From Schistocerca nitens (taxonomy: Eukaryota; Arthropoda; Insecta; Orthoptera; Acrididae), in contig NC_064619.1 of assembly GCF_023898315.1 (NCBI RefSeq), forward strand, positions 340,119,650-340,183,649: a stretch of 64,000 nt of DNA, read 5' to 3'. Below, piece after piece: positions 35,865-47,500 of this stretch. The position numbers and the translations under genes are program-made. Below the pieces are notes generated by a model. It had not been told where the DNA came from. It saw only the letters and a list, made by a program, of their open reading frames with translations, and made no database searches. How positions within the stretch are numbered: position 1 is the stretch's first letter; each line of letters opens with the position of its first letter.

Positions 35865-37240
35865 AAATTTGGTAGATCATTTCGAGCCCAAGACAGTAAA
35901 ATTATTTGAACATGTGCTCACCACAACATATTTCAAATACGATGGAGAATTTTATGAACAGGTTGATGGGGTAGCCATGGGTTCGCCTCTTGCTCCAGGG
36001 ATGGCCAATCTCTATATGAAGCACTTTGAGGAGTTGGCATTAGAAACGACGTGGCTTAAACCTAAACACTTCTTCCATTACATTGCTGACACGTTCATTA
36101 TATGGGAACATGGAAGAGAAGCCCTGAATGAATTCCACAAACACCTGAACAGCATACGGTGTGGCCGTGCGGCTAAAGGCACTTCAGTCTGGAACCGCGT
36201 GACCGCTACGGTCGCAGGTTCGAATCCTGCCTCGGGCATGGATGTGTGTGATGTCCTTAGGTTAGTTAGATTTAATTAGTTCTAAGTTCTAGGCGACTGA
36301 TGACCTCAGAAGTTGAGTCGCATAGTGCTCAGAGCCATTTTGAACAGCATACACAAAAACATACAGTTCACAATGGAATTACAACAAGATGGATGTCTTC
36401 CATTTTTGGATATCCTTATAAGGAGAAATGCAGATGGCACACTAGGACATGCAGTATGCAGAAAGAAGACCCACACGGACCTGTATCTCCATGCTTTGAG
36501 CTGCCATCACCCAGCATAGCGGCACATCGTTCTAACGCCGTTGGTTCACAGAGCATGAGCCATCTGTGACAAAGACAGCCCTCCAGCTGAGCTGCAGCAC
36601 CTTAAGGATGTGTTTCGTCGGAATGGTTACAGCGAAGTGCACATTAGACATACATTGAGGAAGAAAAAGAGTGACACAGCCATCCACAAAGAAGAGGAAG
36701 AGGAAAAGAAACTCGCCTTTATCCCCAACATTGGGCCCCCGTCAGCCGAAGTTGCGAGAATAATGGGGAAAAACAACATCAAAGCAATTTTTCGACCACC
36801 TCCAAAAACAAAGGAGTTACTGGGCTCGGTGAAGGACAAATTGCAGTTACAAGTTCCTGGTATATATAGTATACCATGCAAGTGTGGGCTCCAGTACATT
36901 GGTCAAACACAACGGTACATCTCACAACGCTGACAGGATCACATTAGATGCGTACGGCTGGGGAACAAGGACAAATCGGCCGTGGCAGAACACAGCCTCG
37001 ATGAGGGACACACCTTCCAATTTGAAGAAACGAAAATGCATTGTCGAGCCAGTGGCTTCTGGGAGAGCGTCGTCAGGGAATCAGTTGAAATAAGATAACA
37101 TGACAATCTCGTCAATAGGGACGAGGGCATGGCATGGCATGGAATCCTGCAATAGCAGCTATATGCCTGGACTATGCTCAGCTGCTAACGCCCCAAGATT
37201 CTAAACTAGACTAACACGGCCGGCGGCAGCGTCGCGCAAG
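35865..37240 (+). mobile_element. Penelope-like retroelement, 5'-truncated, with a SINE inside
   Basis: The RT part reads EFYEQVDGVAMGSPLAPGMA and HYIADTFIIWEHG. The latter is the Penelope catalytic box, with the expected YxDD changed to IAD. After the SINE (36158-36340) it continues HKNIQFTMELQQDGCLPFLD. The C-terminal GIY-YIG endonuclease reads GIYSIPCKCGLQYIGQTQRY, stop, then EHSLDEGHTF. The reading frame is otherwise well kept apart from a frameshift near 36480 and the stop at 36932. The 3' limit is uncertain. Confidence 0.82.
36158..36340 (+). mobile_element. tRNA-derived SINE inside the Penelope RT
   Basis: This is the same family as 7264-7462, with B box GGTTCGAATCC at 36217-36227. 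tgaacagcatac is repeated at 36146-36157 and 36341-36352. Its removal restores the Penelope reading (HLNSIHKNI). Confidence 0.92.
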
Positions 37241-37445
37241 AATATTTCATCAGCAGTATACACCAGGAAAGCCTGCATTAACGTATGAGTATTTACAACG
37301 TTGAAAATCAGAGAAATTTTGTATACATACATTGTTACCACATGCTGTGCTTTTCCTGGATTTCTTATGTTTGTTTATTTCACTTGTTTCCCTTCACAGT
37401 TTGTCACATGCAACCGTACAGAACTTAATATAGAAAGATTATTTG

Positions 37446-37514
37446 CATCGAAATTTTGCTATTGGGAATGTTATGGTTAGGCCCAGTATTAACTACAGTA
37501 ATTCTATGTGGAAG

Positions 37515-37556
<42 letters not shown>

Positions 37557-37880
37557 GTGTGTGTGTATTTGCAATATGTTTCACTTACTTCTTCTGGTTT
37601 CCCAGTTATCTTTATCATGAAAAACTGCACTATGTAACTTGCACTGTCACTGTTTACAAACTACAAAAAGAAGAAGGCGGACATATTCAACTGGTCAACT
37701 GTCCACCATCTTGTTTTTGTAGTTTGTGAACAGTGACAGTCAAAGTTATTTAGCATAGTTTTTCACAGCAAAGATTATGGGGGAAAGCAGAACATATAAG
37801 TGAAACACACACACACCATATTCCACATAGAATTAGTTAATGTTAGACCTAACCATAATATTCCCAGTTGTTAAATTTAC
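37446..37880. mobile_element. Foldback element of about 430 bp with (TG)n loop arm
   Basis: The arms pair: ttgggaatgttatggttagg (37460 on) with the inverse of cctaaccataatattcccag (about 37849-37868), and cactgtcactgtttacaaac with gtttgtgaacagtgacagt (about 37641-37736). The (TG)n at 37515-37566 has grown in the left arm, where the right arm has only (CA)5. No ORF of meaning. Confidence 0.75.
37515..37566. repeat. (TG)n microsatellite
   Basis: A 52-base alternating TG tract with one GC interruption, inside the left arm of the foldback element. Confidence 0.95.
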
Positions 37881-37974
37881 AAGTAAATAACTTTTCTATA
37901 CCATGTTCTGTATGGTCACTTATACTGACCTAATCATCTTACCTGAAAACGAAGTTTCCACCACTGTTGTCATG

Positions 37975-39660
37975 AATTGCAGGCCTCTGTCAATTATATG
38001 ACTATTCTACCTATAAAACCTGTCAGAATAATCCCATCGCAGAAGTTCAACATAACCTCCAATCCCTGCTTAAGGCTTCAGGACTTTCCCAGAACCTCCC
38101 CTGAATTTATTTCCCTCCTAACTGCTATGACATCCCACACTCTCATGCTCTCCAAAATCCACAAAGCCAACAATCCTGGACACCCCATTGTGGCTGGTTA
38201 TTGTGCTCCCATTGAAAGAATTTCAACGCTCACTAACCGACACCTCCAACCAACTGCCTACTATCTATCTGCTCACGTCAAAGATACCAGTCACTTCCTT
38301 CATCAGCTCTCCACCATCACCATCCCTTTACCTCCTGGATCACTTCTCGTCTATACACCAACATCCCTCATGCCCACTGAGCGAGGTGGCACAGTGGTTG
38401 GCACACTGGACTCGCATTCGGGAGGACAACGGTTCAATCCCACATCCGGCCATCCTGATTTAGGTTTTCCGTGATTTCCCTAAATTACTCCAGGCAAATG
38501 CTGGGATGGTTCCTCTGAAAGGGCACGGCCAGCTTCCTTCCCTGTCCTTCCCTGAACCTACGAGACCAATGACCTCGCAGTTTGGTCTCTTCCCACAAAC
38601 AACCCAACCCTCATGCCCCTGGTCTTACCACTATTGAATATTATCTTTCCCAACGTCCTTCAGGCTCCAAACCCACTACCTCATTCCTTGTGAACCTTAC
38701 TGAATGTATCCTAAATCACGACGTCTCCTTTGAAGAGAAAATACACAAACAATTGCCAAACCCATAGTCTGGTTCATTGATAATATCTCCATGATCTGGA
38801 TTCAGGGCCAAGACTACCTATCCTCAATCTTTCACAACCTCAGCCCCTCCCTCCTCCCCATCTGCTTCACCTGGTCCTCCTCAACCAGGAGTGCCACCTT
38901 TCTTGACATTAACCACCTCCTCTTTGATGGTTCCACCCACACATCTATCCAAATTAAACCCACCAACCACCAACAGTACCTGCATTTTGACTGCTGTCAT
39001 CTCATCCACACCAAGAAATCCCTCCCACACGCCATTTCCCTTCACACCCCCAATCCTCACATCACCGTCAAGAGCTAGTCATAAAGGAATGCCTCCTTCA
39101 TCACACACTACCACCTGGGGCTAGAATAACTGAACTGCATATTTTGTCGGAGCTTTGATCAGGACATCCTACCAAAGATCCTTCACACTGCTGCTAAAGC
39201 GGTGTTCTGTCGCCCTCTCAACGTCAACAACATCTTAGTCCATTCCTATGCCACTCTCAACCCGAGCCCCTTGCTGCTGGGATCATACACCTGTGTGAGA
39301 CCCAGGTGCAAGACCTTCCCAATTCATCCACCTGGCACTTCCTGTACCAGTGCTGTCACAGGCTTATCCTAGCCCATTAGAGGCCAGGCCTGCTGTGAAA
39401 GCAACCATGTCACGTGCCAGTTCTGGTGCATCATTGCACAGCCGTTTTTACTCATATGACTAACAACCAGCTGTCCACCAGGATGAATAGACACTGCCAA
39501 GCTGTGGCCAAGGGCAATGTTTCCCACCCTTTGGCACAACATGCAGCTGAACATATCATACTTGATTTTATTTGCTGCTTCACAACCTTGGCCCTCTGAT
39601 TATGATGTGTAAAAGAGCCAGTTGACGTTCTGAGCATTCACAACACGGCCACGATAGAAG
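37975..39660 (+). mobile_element. Second Penelope-like retroelement with a SINE inside
   Basis: It reads TLMLSKIHKANNPGHPIVAG (finger/palm start), then YYLSAHVKDTSHFLHQLST, LPPGSLLV (before motif A). After the SINE it continues NLTECILNHDVSFEEKIHKQ, FLDINHLLFDGSTH, and a decayed GIY-YIG end at about 39380-39590. There are frameshifts and a deletion of the AMG motif. It is the reference for the 3.5-kb fragment in PTPA intron 5. Confidence 0.72.
38376..38607 (+). mobile_element. tRNA-derived SINE with 11-bp duplication
   Basis: The head 'gcgaggtggcacagtggttg' and B box GGTTCAATCCC (38431-38441) mark a tRNA origin. The 3' end is 'tgacctcgcagtttggtct' plus an A/C-rich tail. ccctcatgccc occurs at 38365-38375 and 38608-38618. 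It lies at the Penelope motif A region. Confidence 0.88.
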
Positions 39661-39789
39661 AAATTTTTAAAGGAGTAGAAAATTATGTTAATAAAAACAG
39701 TCTACAGTGGAAAAACTTAAGGTGTCACAACTAAAGGTGGCAATAACATGTGGGAAAACAAAGGTGTCTTTGCCCTTGTGTGAAAGGCG

Positions 39790-40690
39790 TTAGAAACCGA
39801 TGGTGGATCAAAATCATTAACATACATTGCATCATTCATCAACTGTACACGAAAAGTTCTTGGATATGACTGGCTTTAGATCGATTCTGCGAGTTTATTT
39901 AAGAGATTGAGGAAAATGACTAACCTTATTTTACATCAGTACGCTGGCTTTGCTGTGGAAAAGCCCTGACCTGGTTTTTTGAGCTCCAAACAATAGTCAA
40001 AATTTTCTTGAATGAAACGAATCGTCATTTAGCTGAGTTACAAAAAAAATGAGTGGTTATGGAAGTTAGCACTTCATACAGATTTAAAGAAATCTATCAA
40101 CAACCTCAATTTAAAATTATAAGGTGAAAATCAGCTACTGCCTAATTTGTACCCTCCTATTAAATCCATTCGACATGAAATTGTTTTGTTTCAGTCTTAC
40201 TTGAACAAAATAAATTTCACGTGTTTTAATATGACAAATGTTCAGTCGGCCATCAGAGACTCTATTTCGGGTAGATTTCGCAATTGAAACTTTGAGAGCT
40301 TTAAAAATAAATTTTTTGAATCTCGTTTTCCAAAGTTTGATGCAATTGTAAGTGACATCAAGATTTTTCATTCGCCAATAAAGGAACTCTTACCTCAGAA
40401 CTTGGAAATGGTTGATTTGCAATGAAGCGATTTTAAAAATATAGATCGTATTTACATTCATCATTTCTGAAATGTTTTCAGTCTTGCACTCACACATGTT
40501 GCTCATGTCTTTTTTCCGCATTTGGTCCTACTTGTCTCCAAAATGAACTATAAAAAATATATTTACTGATCTAAAGTAACTGACGAGCATTTGAAGTTGG
40601 TGCTGATAATTTCCGGTAGTAAACTTGATCCGCAACTGCAAACAATTGTAAGCGATGCAACACATTTTTTTCTCGCCCAGTTTTGGGTGA
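39790..40690 (+). mobile_element. hAT transposase relic (GTF2IRD2-like family)
   Basis: In shifting frames the plus strand reads IHCIIHQLYTKSSWI, then TSVRWLCCGKALTWFFEL (family: 'TxVRWLSRGKVLxRFFEL'), FLNETNRHLAELQ, LKINFLNLVF and VTDEHLKLVLIISGSKLDP. These are blocks of the hAT-derived transposase domain known from GTF2I repeat domain-containing protein 2. Many stops. Confidence 0.7.
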
Positions 40691-40869
40691 AGAAAAGTTT
40701 AATTTGTATGGAACATCGTCGAATACTCCCACTTCGGCCTCTATAGTTTCATGAAGTTCTGAAGATAGCGGCGTTGTGCATAATGTTCAAAATGTCGTCT
40801 GTAATGGAGGTGCATTCAAGCAGAAAAGTGTCATTTAGCTTGCTTTGGTGGAGAACCAGAGCATCGTAG

Positions 40870-42056
40870 ATATTCATAGATGCTTGTAGAATGTCTACAG
40901 AGACCAGGCAGTGAACAAAAGCATGATGAGTTGGGCGAGGTGTCCATCGTCATCGCAACAAGGTCGGGCAAACCCATTCAGTCTCCAACATACCGTTCGG
41001 CTGCACACAGCTGTGACGCTCGAAATGCGTGTGGAACACTGATTTGATGTGACTGACAGATCACCATCAAACACCTTGGTGCTCAACTGGACGTCTCTGC
41101 TGGTAGTGCTGACACACTCGTCCACCTCTTGAGGTATTCAGAGGTGTTTGCTGCTGAGTTTATTGCCGCCTAACAGAAGACCATAAAGAGCAATGAAGGA
41201 TCATCTGTGTGGAACTGTTTGCACATTACAAGGCTGATCGTAACAAGTTTTTGTGGAACATCATCAGAGGTGGTGAAACATGGATTCATCACTGTCCACA
41301 ACTCGTGGTCGTGCGGTAGCATTATTGCTTCCCGCGCCCGGGTTCCCGGGTTCGATTCCCGGCGTGGTCAGGGATTTTCTCTGCCTCGTGATGACTGGGT
41401 GTTGTGTGATGTCCTTAGGTTAGTTAGGTTTAAATAGTTCTAAGTTCTAGGGGACTGATGACCATAGATGTTAAGCCCCATAGTGCTCAGAGCCATTTGA
41501 GCCATTTTTTTGATTCATCACTTAAAACTGCAAATTATACGTCAGTCCATGGAGTGGCACCACACCACCTCTCATTCAAAGAAAAAGTTCAAAGCCTTAA
41601 CCTCAGCCAGTCTTCTGGGACTCTGAAGGGATTGTTCTGTTTAATGTCCTCCCTCATCGTGCAACAATCAACTTTGAGGTGTGCTACGCTTGGGAAATTA
41701 AAGAAACCACTGCAGTGTTTTCATCGCCATATAAATGCATATGAACTTCTTCTCCATGACAACGCCAGGCCTCACACAAGTCTGTGCACCTGAGAGGAGC
41801 TCACAAAACTTCGTTCAGCTGTTCTTCCCCACCCAGCTTACAGCCCAGATCTCACACCTTCTCGACGTTCATCAATTTGGCCCAATGAAGGATGCACTCT
41901 GTGGGAAACTGTACATGGATGATGGGGAGATTATTGAGGCAGAAAGACGTTGGCTCGGATGTCAACTTGCACAGTAGTACCATGCAAGCATACAGGCTCT
42001 CCCAGTAATGTGTCATAAGGCTATCACATTGAATGGAGATTATGTTGAAAAATAGA
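40870..42056 (+). mobile_element. Mariner D, decayed, with a SINE inside
   Basis: Remnants in order: ICVELFAHYKADRNKFLWNI, GGETWIHH (first catalytic block, Asp replaced by Gly), then after the SINE LKTANYTSVHGVAPHHLSFK, LLHDNARPHTS (second Asp kept), HPAYSPDLTPS (third), and the LC*KIEF end at 42050. The element ends are not clear. Confidence 0.75.
41294..41511 (+). mobile_element. tRNA-derived SINE at mariner D's catalytic site
   Basis: The head contains B box GGTTCGATTCC at 41349-41359. The 3' body shares 'gtgatgtccttaggttagtt' with the SINE at 7264 but has a different head, so it is a sister or chimeric subfamily. gattcatcact repeats at 41283-41293 and 41512-41522. Confidence 0.92.
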
Positions 42057-43339
42057 GTTTTCTAGCCAAAAGAATCCTGAATAAAACCAACCTGCTTTCA
42101 GAAAAAATATGTTGCATTACATACTGGGAGCCCCTTATACATAAATCTCATTAATCTTAATTACAATGTGTAATTTCATTATGTGACTTGCCTATGTATG
42201 TCACTTAGGTACGGAAAATTTTCAGGAAATCTAATATAAGTAATTACAGCTAAAATGTTCACTTACATTATATATGTCAGTTAATGTGTATCTTAATCAG
42301 TCATAAAATAAAAACTGATTATTGTAAGTATTTTGTATGATTTATTTGCATTGTAAATTGTATAATTTACAGTGTCACGTAGATTAGTGCACATGATTTG
42401 TTCCTGAATTTTACTTGTCATTAACACTTATTAAGTGAAACACTTTTTGTGTAGGAGTCCACGTTGAATAGATCAGTGCACTCTGTCCCAAAAAATAGGT
42501 ACTCAAACAGATTTACAACACAGTATTGTAATTTTTATAGTACAGTACATCCTATTTTAGATGAAGGTTTTTTAAAAATATTTTTTTTGCCTGCACCTCA
42601 AAATTTGCACAAAAAGTATGCAGCATTATTGTTAATTAAATTTGTAGTGTGCGTAGCTACTGCATTGTGTGCATCTTGAAAGAATTTGTGTTAGTTAACA
42701 ATGTCAAATCAGAATTGGAATTCATAACAGATTCTGCAAGGGTTCTCATGCACCAGTGAAGAAAAGATTTTGCAACATTGTCTCAGAAACTGAAGCAGTG
42801 CTAAGCAGTGATAGGGCTGATAATGACTGTGTGAGGCACATTGCGATCAATACAGGTGACTGCATACAGCATTTTTGGAGCTTCTACTTTCCAGAGCAGT
42901 AGTTTACAGGAGAACACGGGACTTAGTGTATTTTATAATGCCCAAAGAGATCGAGCCAGGCCAGAAGGTGGTTTTTGAAATGATTTTTAAAGACTGCTAA
43001 AAATAACACTTACCAGGATCTTTATGTGGACTTTAAGTGAGTCAGTTTATTACATTTTCTTCTACTCTTTGTGCAAATCACTCGTTATGGGAGATGCTCA
43101 ATAAGTAAGGTTCAACTGTAATAAAAAAAATTACAATGGACCAGATACCATTCATGTCTGACCTGTTATCACACGCCGGACTGAAGGTGTTAGCAGGCCA
43201 GTGTCGGTCCATGGGTTGTAGTTTGCAGATCCTGAGTTAGACACAGGTTTCAGCATAGCCAATAGGGAACGTGATGAAAAGTAGTGATCCTGCAGCTCAA
43301 TAATGTTTGGCCCCACGCAAGCAATGGGCATGTGTGCAA
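42057..43339. other. No recognisable feature
   Basis: AT-rich region between mariner relics. No defensible coding or repeat signature, although 43140-43339 may be faint upstream mariner sequence. Confidence 0.5.
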
Positions 43340-43640
43340 AGTTGATATCACTGGGGTTCGTTGTTGTGCCACACCCACCATATTGACCAGATGTTACTCC
43401 GTCTGATTATGCTTTACTTAATACCATGAAGGGCATGCTGTGAGGTAAGAGATTTGGCAACAACAAAGAATTGCAGCCAATGTCCATGGGTGGGTGCTTA
43501 GTACCCCAAAACGACGGTTCTGTGATGCAGTAAAGAAGTTGCTAGGACAGCGGCACTGGTGTATTGATGTCAGTGGGGAGTATGTTGAGAGGTCCCTTGT
43601 ACGCTGGAATATGTTGAGAGATCCCGTGTACATCAATTCA
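43340..43640 (+). mobile_element. Mariner transposase 3' fragment
   Basis: It reads PDVTPSDYALLNTMKGML (third catalytic Asp region), then KKLLGQRHWCIDVSGEYVER, the mariner C-terminus. A frameshift lies between the two. Confidence 0.65.
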
Positions 43641-43799
43641 TGTGCATTAATTCATGTGCATTAATAAGTAGGGTACAAAAATTACTATTATTAATCATTT
43701 CCAAATGTCCCTTGCAATAGAAAGTGTAATGAAAGCTATGATATTACATTTTGTAGGAAAATGCAGTGTTTTATATGATACATAGCGTGGCTTTGGGAA

Positions 43800-43890
43800 G
43801 AATACATCTAGCTTTTATAACTAGAGCAAAGGATAAACATAAGAAAGTATGTGGAACATTCCTTGACATTTCAAAAGCCCTTCATTGAGA
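43800..43890 (+). mobile_element. LINE RT scrap (motif A)
   Basis: The plus strand reads FITRAKDKHKKVCGTFLDIS then KALH, the region up to RT motif A (xxDxSKAFD) with the Phe-Asp altered to Leu-His. The next LINE copy begins immediately after. Confidence 0.5.
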
Positions 43891-43906
43891 AATATAGTGG
43901 GGATAC

Positions 43907-46786
43907 GTCGTTATCAGGAGAAAGAAAACTGGCATTCTACAGAGCGGAGCGTGGAATGTCAGATCCCTTAATCGGGCAGGTAGGTTAGAAAATTTAAAAA
44001 GGGAAATGGATAGGTTAAAGTTAGATATAGTGGGAATTAGTGAAGTTCGGTGGCACGAGGAACAAGACTTTTGGTCAGGTAATTACAGGGTTATAAATAC
44101 AAAATCAAATAGGGGTAATGCAGGAGTAGGTTTAATAATGAATAAAAAAATAGGAGTGCGGGTTAGCTACTACAAACAGCACAGTGAACGCATTATTGTG
44201 GCCAAGATAGACACAAAGCCCATGCCTACTACAGTAGTACAAGTTTATATGCCAACTAGCTCTGCAGATGATGAAGAAATTGATGAAATGTATGATGAGG
44301 TAAAAGAAATTATTCAGGTAGTGAAGGGAGACGAAAATTTAACAGTCATGGGTGACTGGAATTCGTCAGTAGGAAAAGGGAGAGAAGGAAACATAGTAGG
44401 TGAATATGGATTGGGGGGAAGAAATGAAAGAGGAAGCCGCCTTGTAGAATTTTGCACAGAGCATAACTTAATCATAGCTAACACTTGGTTCAAGAATCAT
44501 AAAAGAAGGTTGTATACCTGGAAGAATCCTGGAGATACTAAAAGGTATCAGATAGATTATATAATGGTAAGACAGAGATTTAGGAACCAGGTTTTAAATT
44601 GTAAGACATTTCCAGGGGCAGATGTGGACTCTGACCACAGTCTATTGGTTATGAACTGCAGATTGAAACTGAAGAAACTGCAAAAAGGTGTGGATTTAAG
44701 GAGATGGGACCTGGATAAACTGAAAGAACCAGAGGCTGTAGAGAGTTTCAGGGAGAGCATAAGGGAACAATTGACAGGAATTGGGGAAAGAAATACAGTA
44801 GAAGAAGAATGGGTAGCTCTGAGGGATGAAGTAGTGAAGGCAGCAGAGGATCAAGTAGGTAAAAAGACGAGGGCTAATAGAAATCCTTGGGTAACAGAAG
44901 AAATATTGAATTTAATTGATGAAAGGAGAAAATATAAAAATGCAGTAAATGAAGCAGGCAAAAAGGAATACAAACGTCTCAAAAATGAGATCGACAGGAA
45001 GTGCAAAATGGCTAAGCAGGGATGGCTAGAGGACAAATGTAAGGATGTAGAGGCTTGTCTCACTAGGGGTAAGATAGATACTGCCTACAGGAAAATTAAA
45101 GAGACCTTTGGAGAGAAGAGAACCACTTGTATGAATATCAAGAGCTCAGATGGCAACCCAGTTCTAAGCAAAGAAGGGAAGGCAGAAAGGTGGAAGGAGT
45201 ATATAGAGGGTTTATACAAGGGCGATGTACTTGAGGACAATATTATGGAAATGGAAGAGGATGTAGATGAAGATGAAATGGGAGATAAGATACTGCGTGA
45301 AGAATTTGACAGAGCACTGAAAGACCTGAGTTGAAACAAGGCCCCGGGAGTAGACAACATTCCATTGGAACTACTGACTGCCTTGGGAGAGCCAGTCATG
45401 ACAAAACTCTACCATCTGGTGAGCAAGATGTATGAGACAGGCGAAATACCCACAGACTTCAAGAAGAATATAATAATTCCAATCCCAAAGAAAGCAGGTG
45501 TTGACACATGTGAAAATTACCGAACTATCAGTTTAATAAGTCACAGCTGCAAAATACTAACGCGAATTCTTTACAGACGAATGGAAAAACTAGTAGAAGC
45601 CGACCTCAGGGAAGATCAGTTTGGATTCCGTAGAAATGTTGGAACACGTGAGGCAATACTAACCTTACGACTTATCTTAGAAGAAAGATTAAGAATAGGC
45701 AAACCTACGTTTCTAGCATTTGTAGACTTAGAGAAAGCTTTTGACAACGTTAACTGGAATACTCTCTTTCAAATTCTGAAGGTGGCAGGGGTAAAATACA
45801 GGGAGCGAAAGGCTATTTACAATTTGTACAGAAACCAGATGGCAGTTATAAGAGTCGAGGGGCATGAAAGGGAAGCAGTGGTTGGGAAAGGAGTGAGACA
45901 GGGTTGTAGCCTCTCGCCGATGTTATTCAATCTGTATATTGAGCAAGCAGTAAAGGAAACAAAAGAAAAATTCGGAGTAGTTATTAAAATTCATGGAGAA
46001 GAAGTAAAAACTTTGAGGTTCGCCGATGACATTGTAATTCTGTCAGAGACAGCAAAGGACTTGGAAGAGCAGTTGAACGGAATGGACAGTGTCTTGAAAG
46101 GAAGATATAAGATGAACATCAACAAAAGCAAAACGAGGATAGTGGAATGTAGTCAAATTAAATCGGGTGATGCTGAGGGAATTAGATTAGGAAATGAGAC
46201 ACTTGAAGTAGTAAAGGAGTTTTGCTATTTAGGGAGCAAAATAACTGATGATGGTCGAAGTAGAGAGGATATAAAATGTAGACTGGCAATGGCAAGGAAA
46301 TGGTTTCTGAAGAAGAGAAATTTGTTAACATCGAGTATAGATTTAAGTGTCAGGAAGTCGTTTCTGAAAGTATTTGTATGGAGTGTAGCCATGTATGGAA
46401 GTGAAACATGGACGATAACCAGTTTGGACAAGAAGAGAATAGAAGCTTTCGAAATGTGGTGCTACAGAAGAATGCTGAAGATAAGGTGGGTAGATCACGT
46501 AACTAATGAGGAGGAGGTATTGAATAGGATTGGGGAGAAGAGAAGTTTGTGGCACAACTTGACTAGAAGAAGGGATCGGTTGGTAGGACATGTTTTGAGG
46601 CATCAAGGGATCACAAATTTAGCATTGGAGGGCAGCGTGGAGGGTAAAAATCGTAGAGGGAGACCAAGAGATCAATACACTAAGCAGATTCAAAAGGATG
46701 TAGGTTGCAGTAGGTACTGGGAGATGAGGAAGCTTGCACAGGATAGAGTAGCATGGAGAGCTGCATCAAACCAGTCTCAGGACTGA
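43907..46786 (+). pseudogene. LINE endonuclease-reverse transcriptase, one in-frame TGA
   Basis: A single frame runs 960 codons from 43907 to the TGA at 46784-46786, broken only by TGA at 45332-45334. The homologous copy at 24931 has CGA (Arg) there, so this is a C-to-T change at a CpG. Endonuclease blocks: MDRLKLDIVGISEVRW, VMGDWNSSVGKG, DVDSDHSLLVM. RT blocks: APGVDNIPLELL, FLAFVDLEKAFDNV (motif A), KGVRQGCSLSPMLFNLY (motif B), RFADDIVIL (catalytic FADD at 46019-46030), FCYLGSKIT, then a C-terminal 'RRMLKIRWVDHVTNEE' domain. Automated annotation often calls such frames 'craniofacial development protein 2-like'; this is not a host gene. Confidence 0.92.
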
Positions 46787-46798
46787 AGACCACAACAA
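43907..46798 (+). mobile_element. Nearly intact LINE (CFDP2-like endonuclease + RT)
   Basis: The copy starts about 450 bases inside the 5' UTR/ORF compared with the copy at 21930, and ends with a (CAA)n tail at about 46786-46806. Homology starts at 43907. Insertion flanks show no clear duplication. It is the best preserved retrotransposon in the window and the reference for the copies at 21.9 and 29.9 kb. Confidence 0.9.
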
Positions 46799-46806
46799 CA
46801 ACAACG

Positions 46807-47340
46807 TATTGCAAATGAAATAACTGACATTACTCTCACCTGCCCTATCTGGTGGCACACGGCCAACAAGGAAATAATTCTTCTCAATAATATTGCACTA
46901 GAAGATAGTCTCTGAACAACTGGATAAGGATGGAGTTTCATTTTCTGCCATATTTAATATTAATATTGAATCATCTTCTCATGTAATTGCTGTTCCAGAT
47001 AAGGTCTAATACATCAGACATTATATACAGGGTGATTATAACTAATCTTCTGTTACCTAATCCAGTGTAGATGGTTCTGAAAATGAGAATGTATGAAGCA
47101 TTCAATGACTAGTGAAGCACGATCTACCATGTACACACATACAAAAAAGTTGCTTTGTAAATGATAAAAAATGCATAGTTCTGCAAATCAGCGAAAAATT
47201 AGACTAAAAATATTAGTGTCTAATTAAGAAAGAAACCAAAGACATGCCGGCTGATGGCATTTCCAGATGTAGGCTAGAAACCAAGCAAAAATTACTACCA
47301 CTAATGACGCTTTACGTCAAAAAAGGGAATCAAGTCTGGT
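46807..47340. other. Unassigned; mariner-like end 'tacagggtgattataa' at about 47027
   Basis: Only the short TIR-like string at 47027-47042 stands out. No partner end or coding sequence was found. Confidence 0.4.
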
Positions 47341-47428
47341 GAGAAAAAATTACATTTCCTTGTAATAGGAGCAACAAAAAGATTCACACAATTATAGCTT
47401 TCAGCCATTAAGGCTTTGTCAGCAGTGA

Positions 47429-47471
<43 letters not shown>

Positions 47472-47500
47472 AATGCAACTTGCACACATGTCTGCAGTCT
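47341..47500. repeat. Non-autonomous element end with (CA)n at 47431-47468
   Basis: 'cacacaattatagctttcagccattaaggctttgtca' followed by a pure CA tract and 'gcaaatgcaacttgcacaca' resembles a repeated grasshopper element that always carries an internal CA repeat (from memory). It marks the 3' break of the minus-strand LINE. Confidence 0.5.

Noticed and set aside
39790-40690. Host GTF2IRD2-like gene
   Set aside because: The similarity is to the hAT-derived part only, the frame is full of stops and no exon structure appears.
44006-46786. Two host genes (442 and 473 codons), for example a 'craniofacial development protein 2-like' gene and an RT
   Set aside because: Both are the same LINE frame interrupted by one TGA; repeated copies at 21.9 and 29.9 kb confirm it is a transposon.
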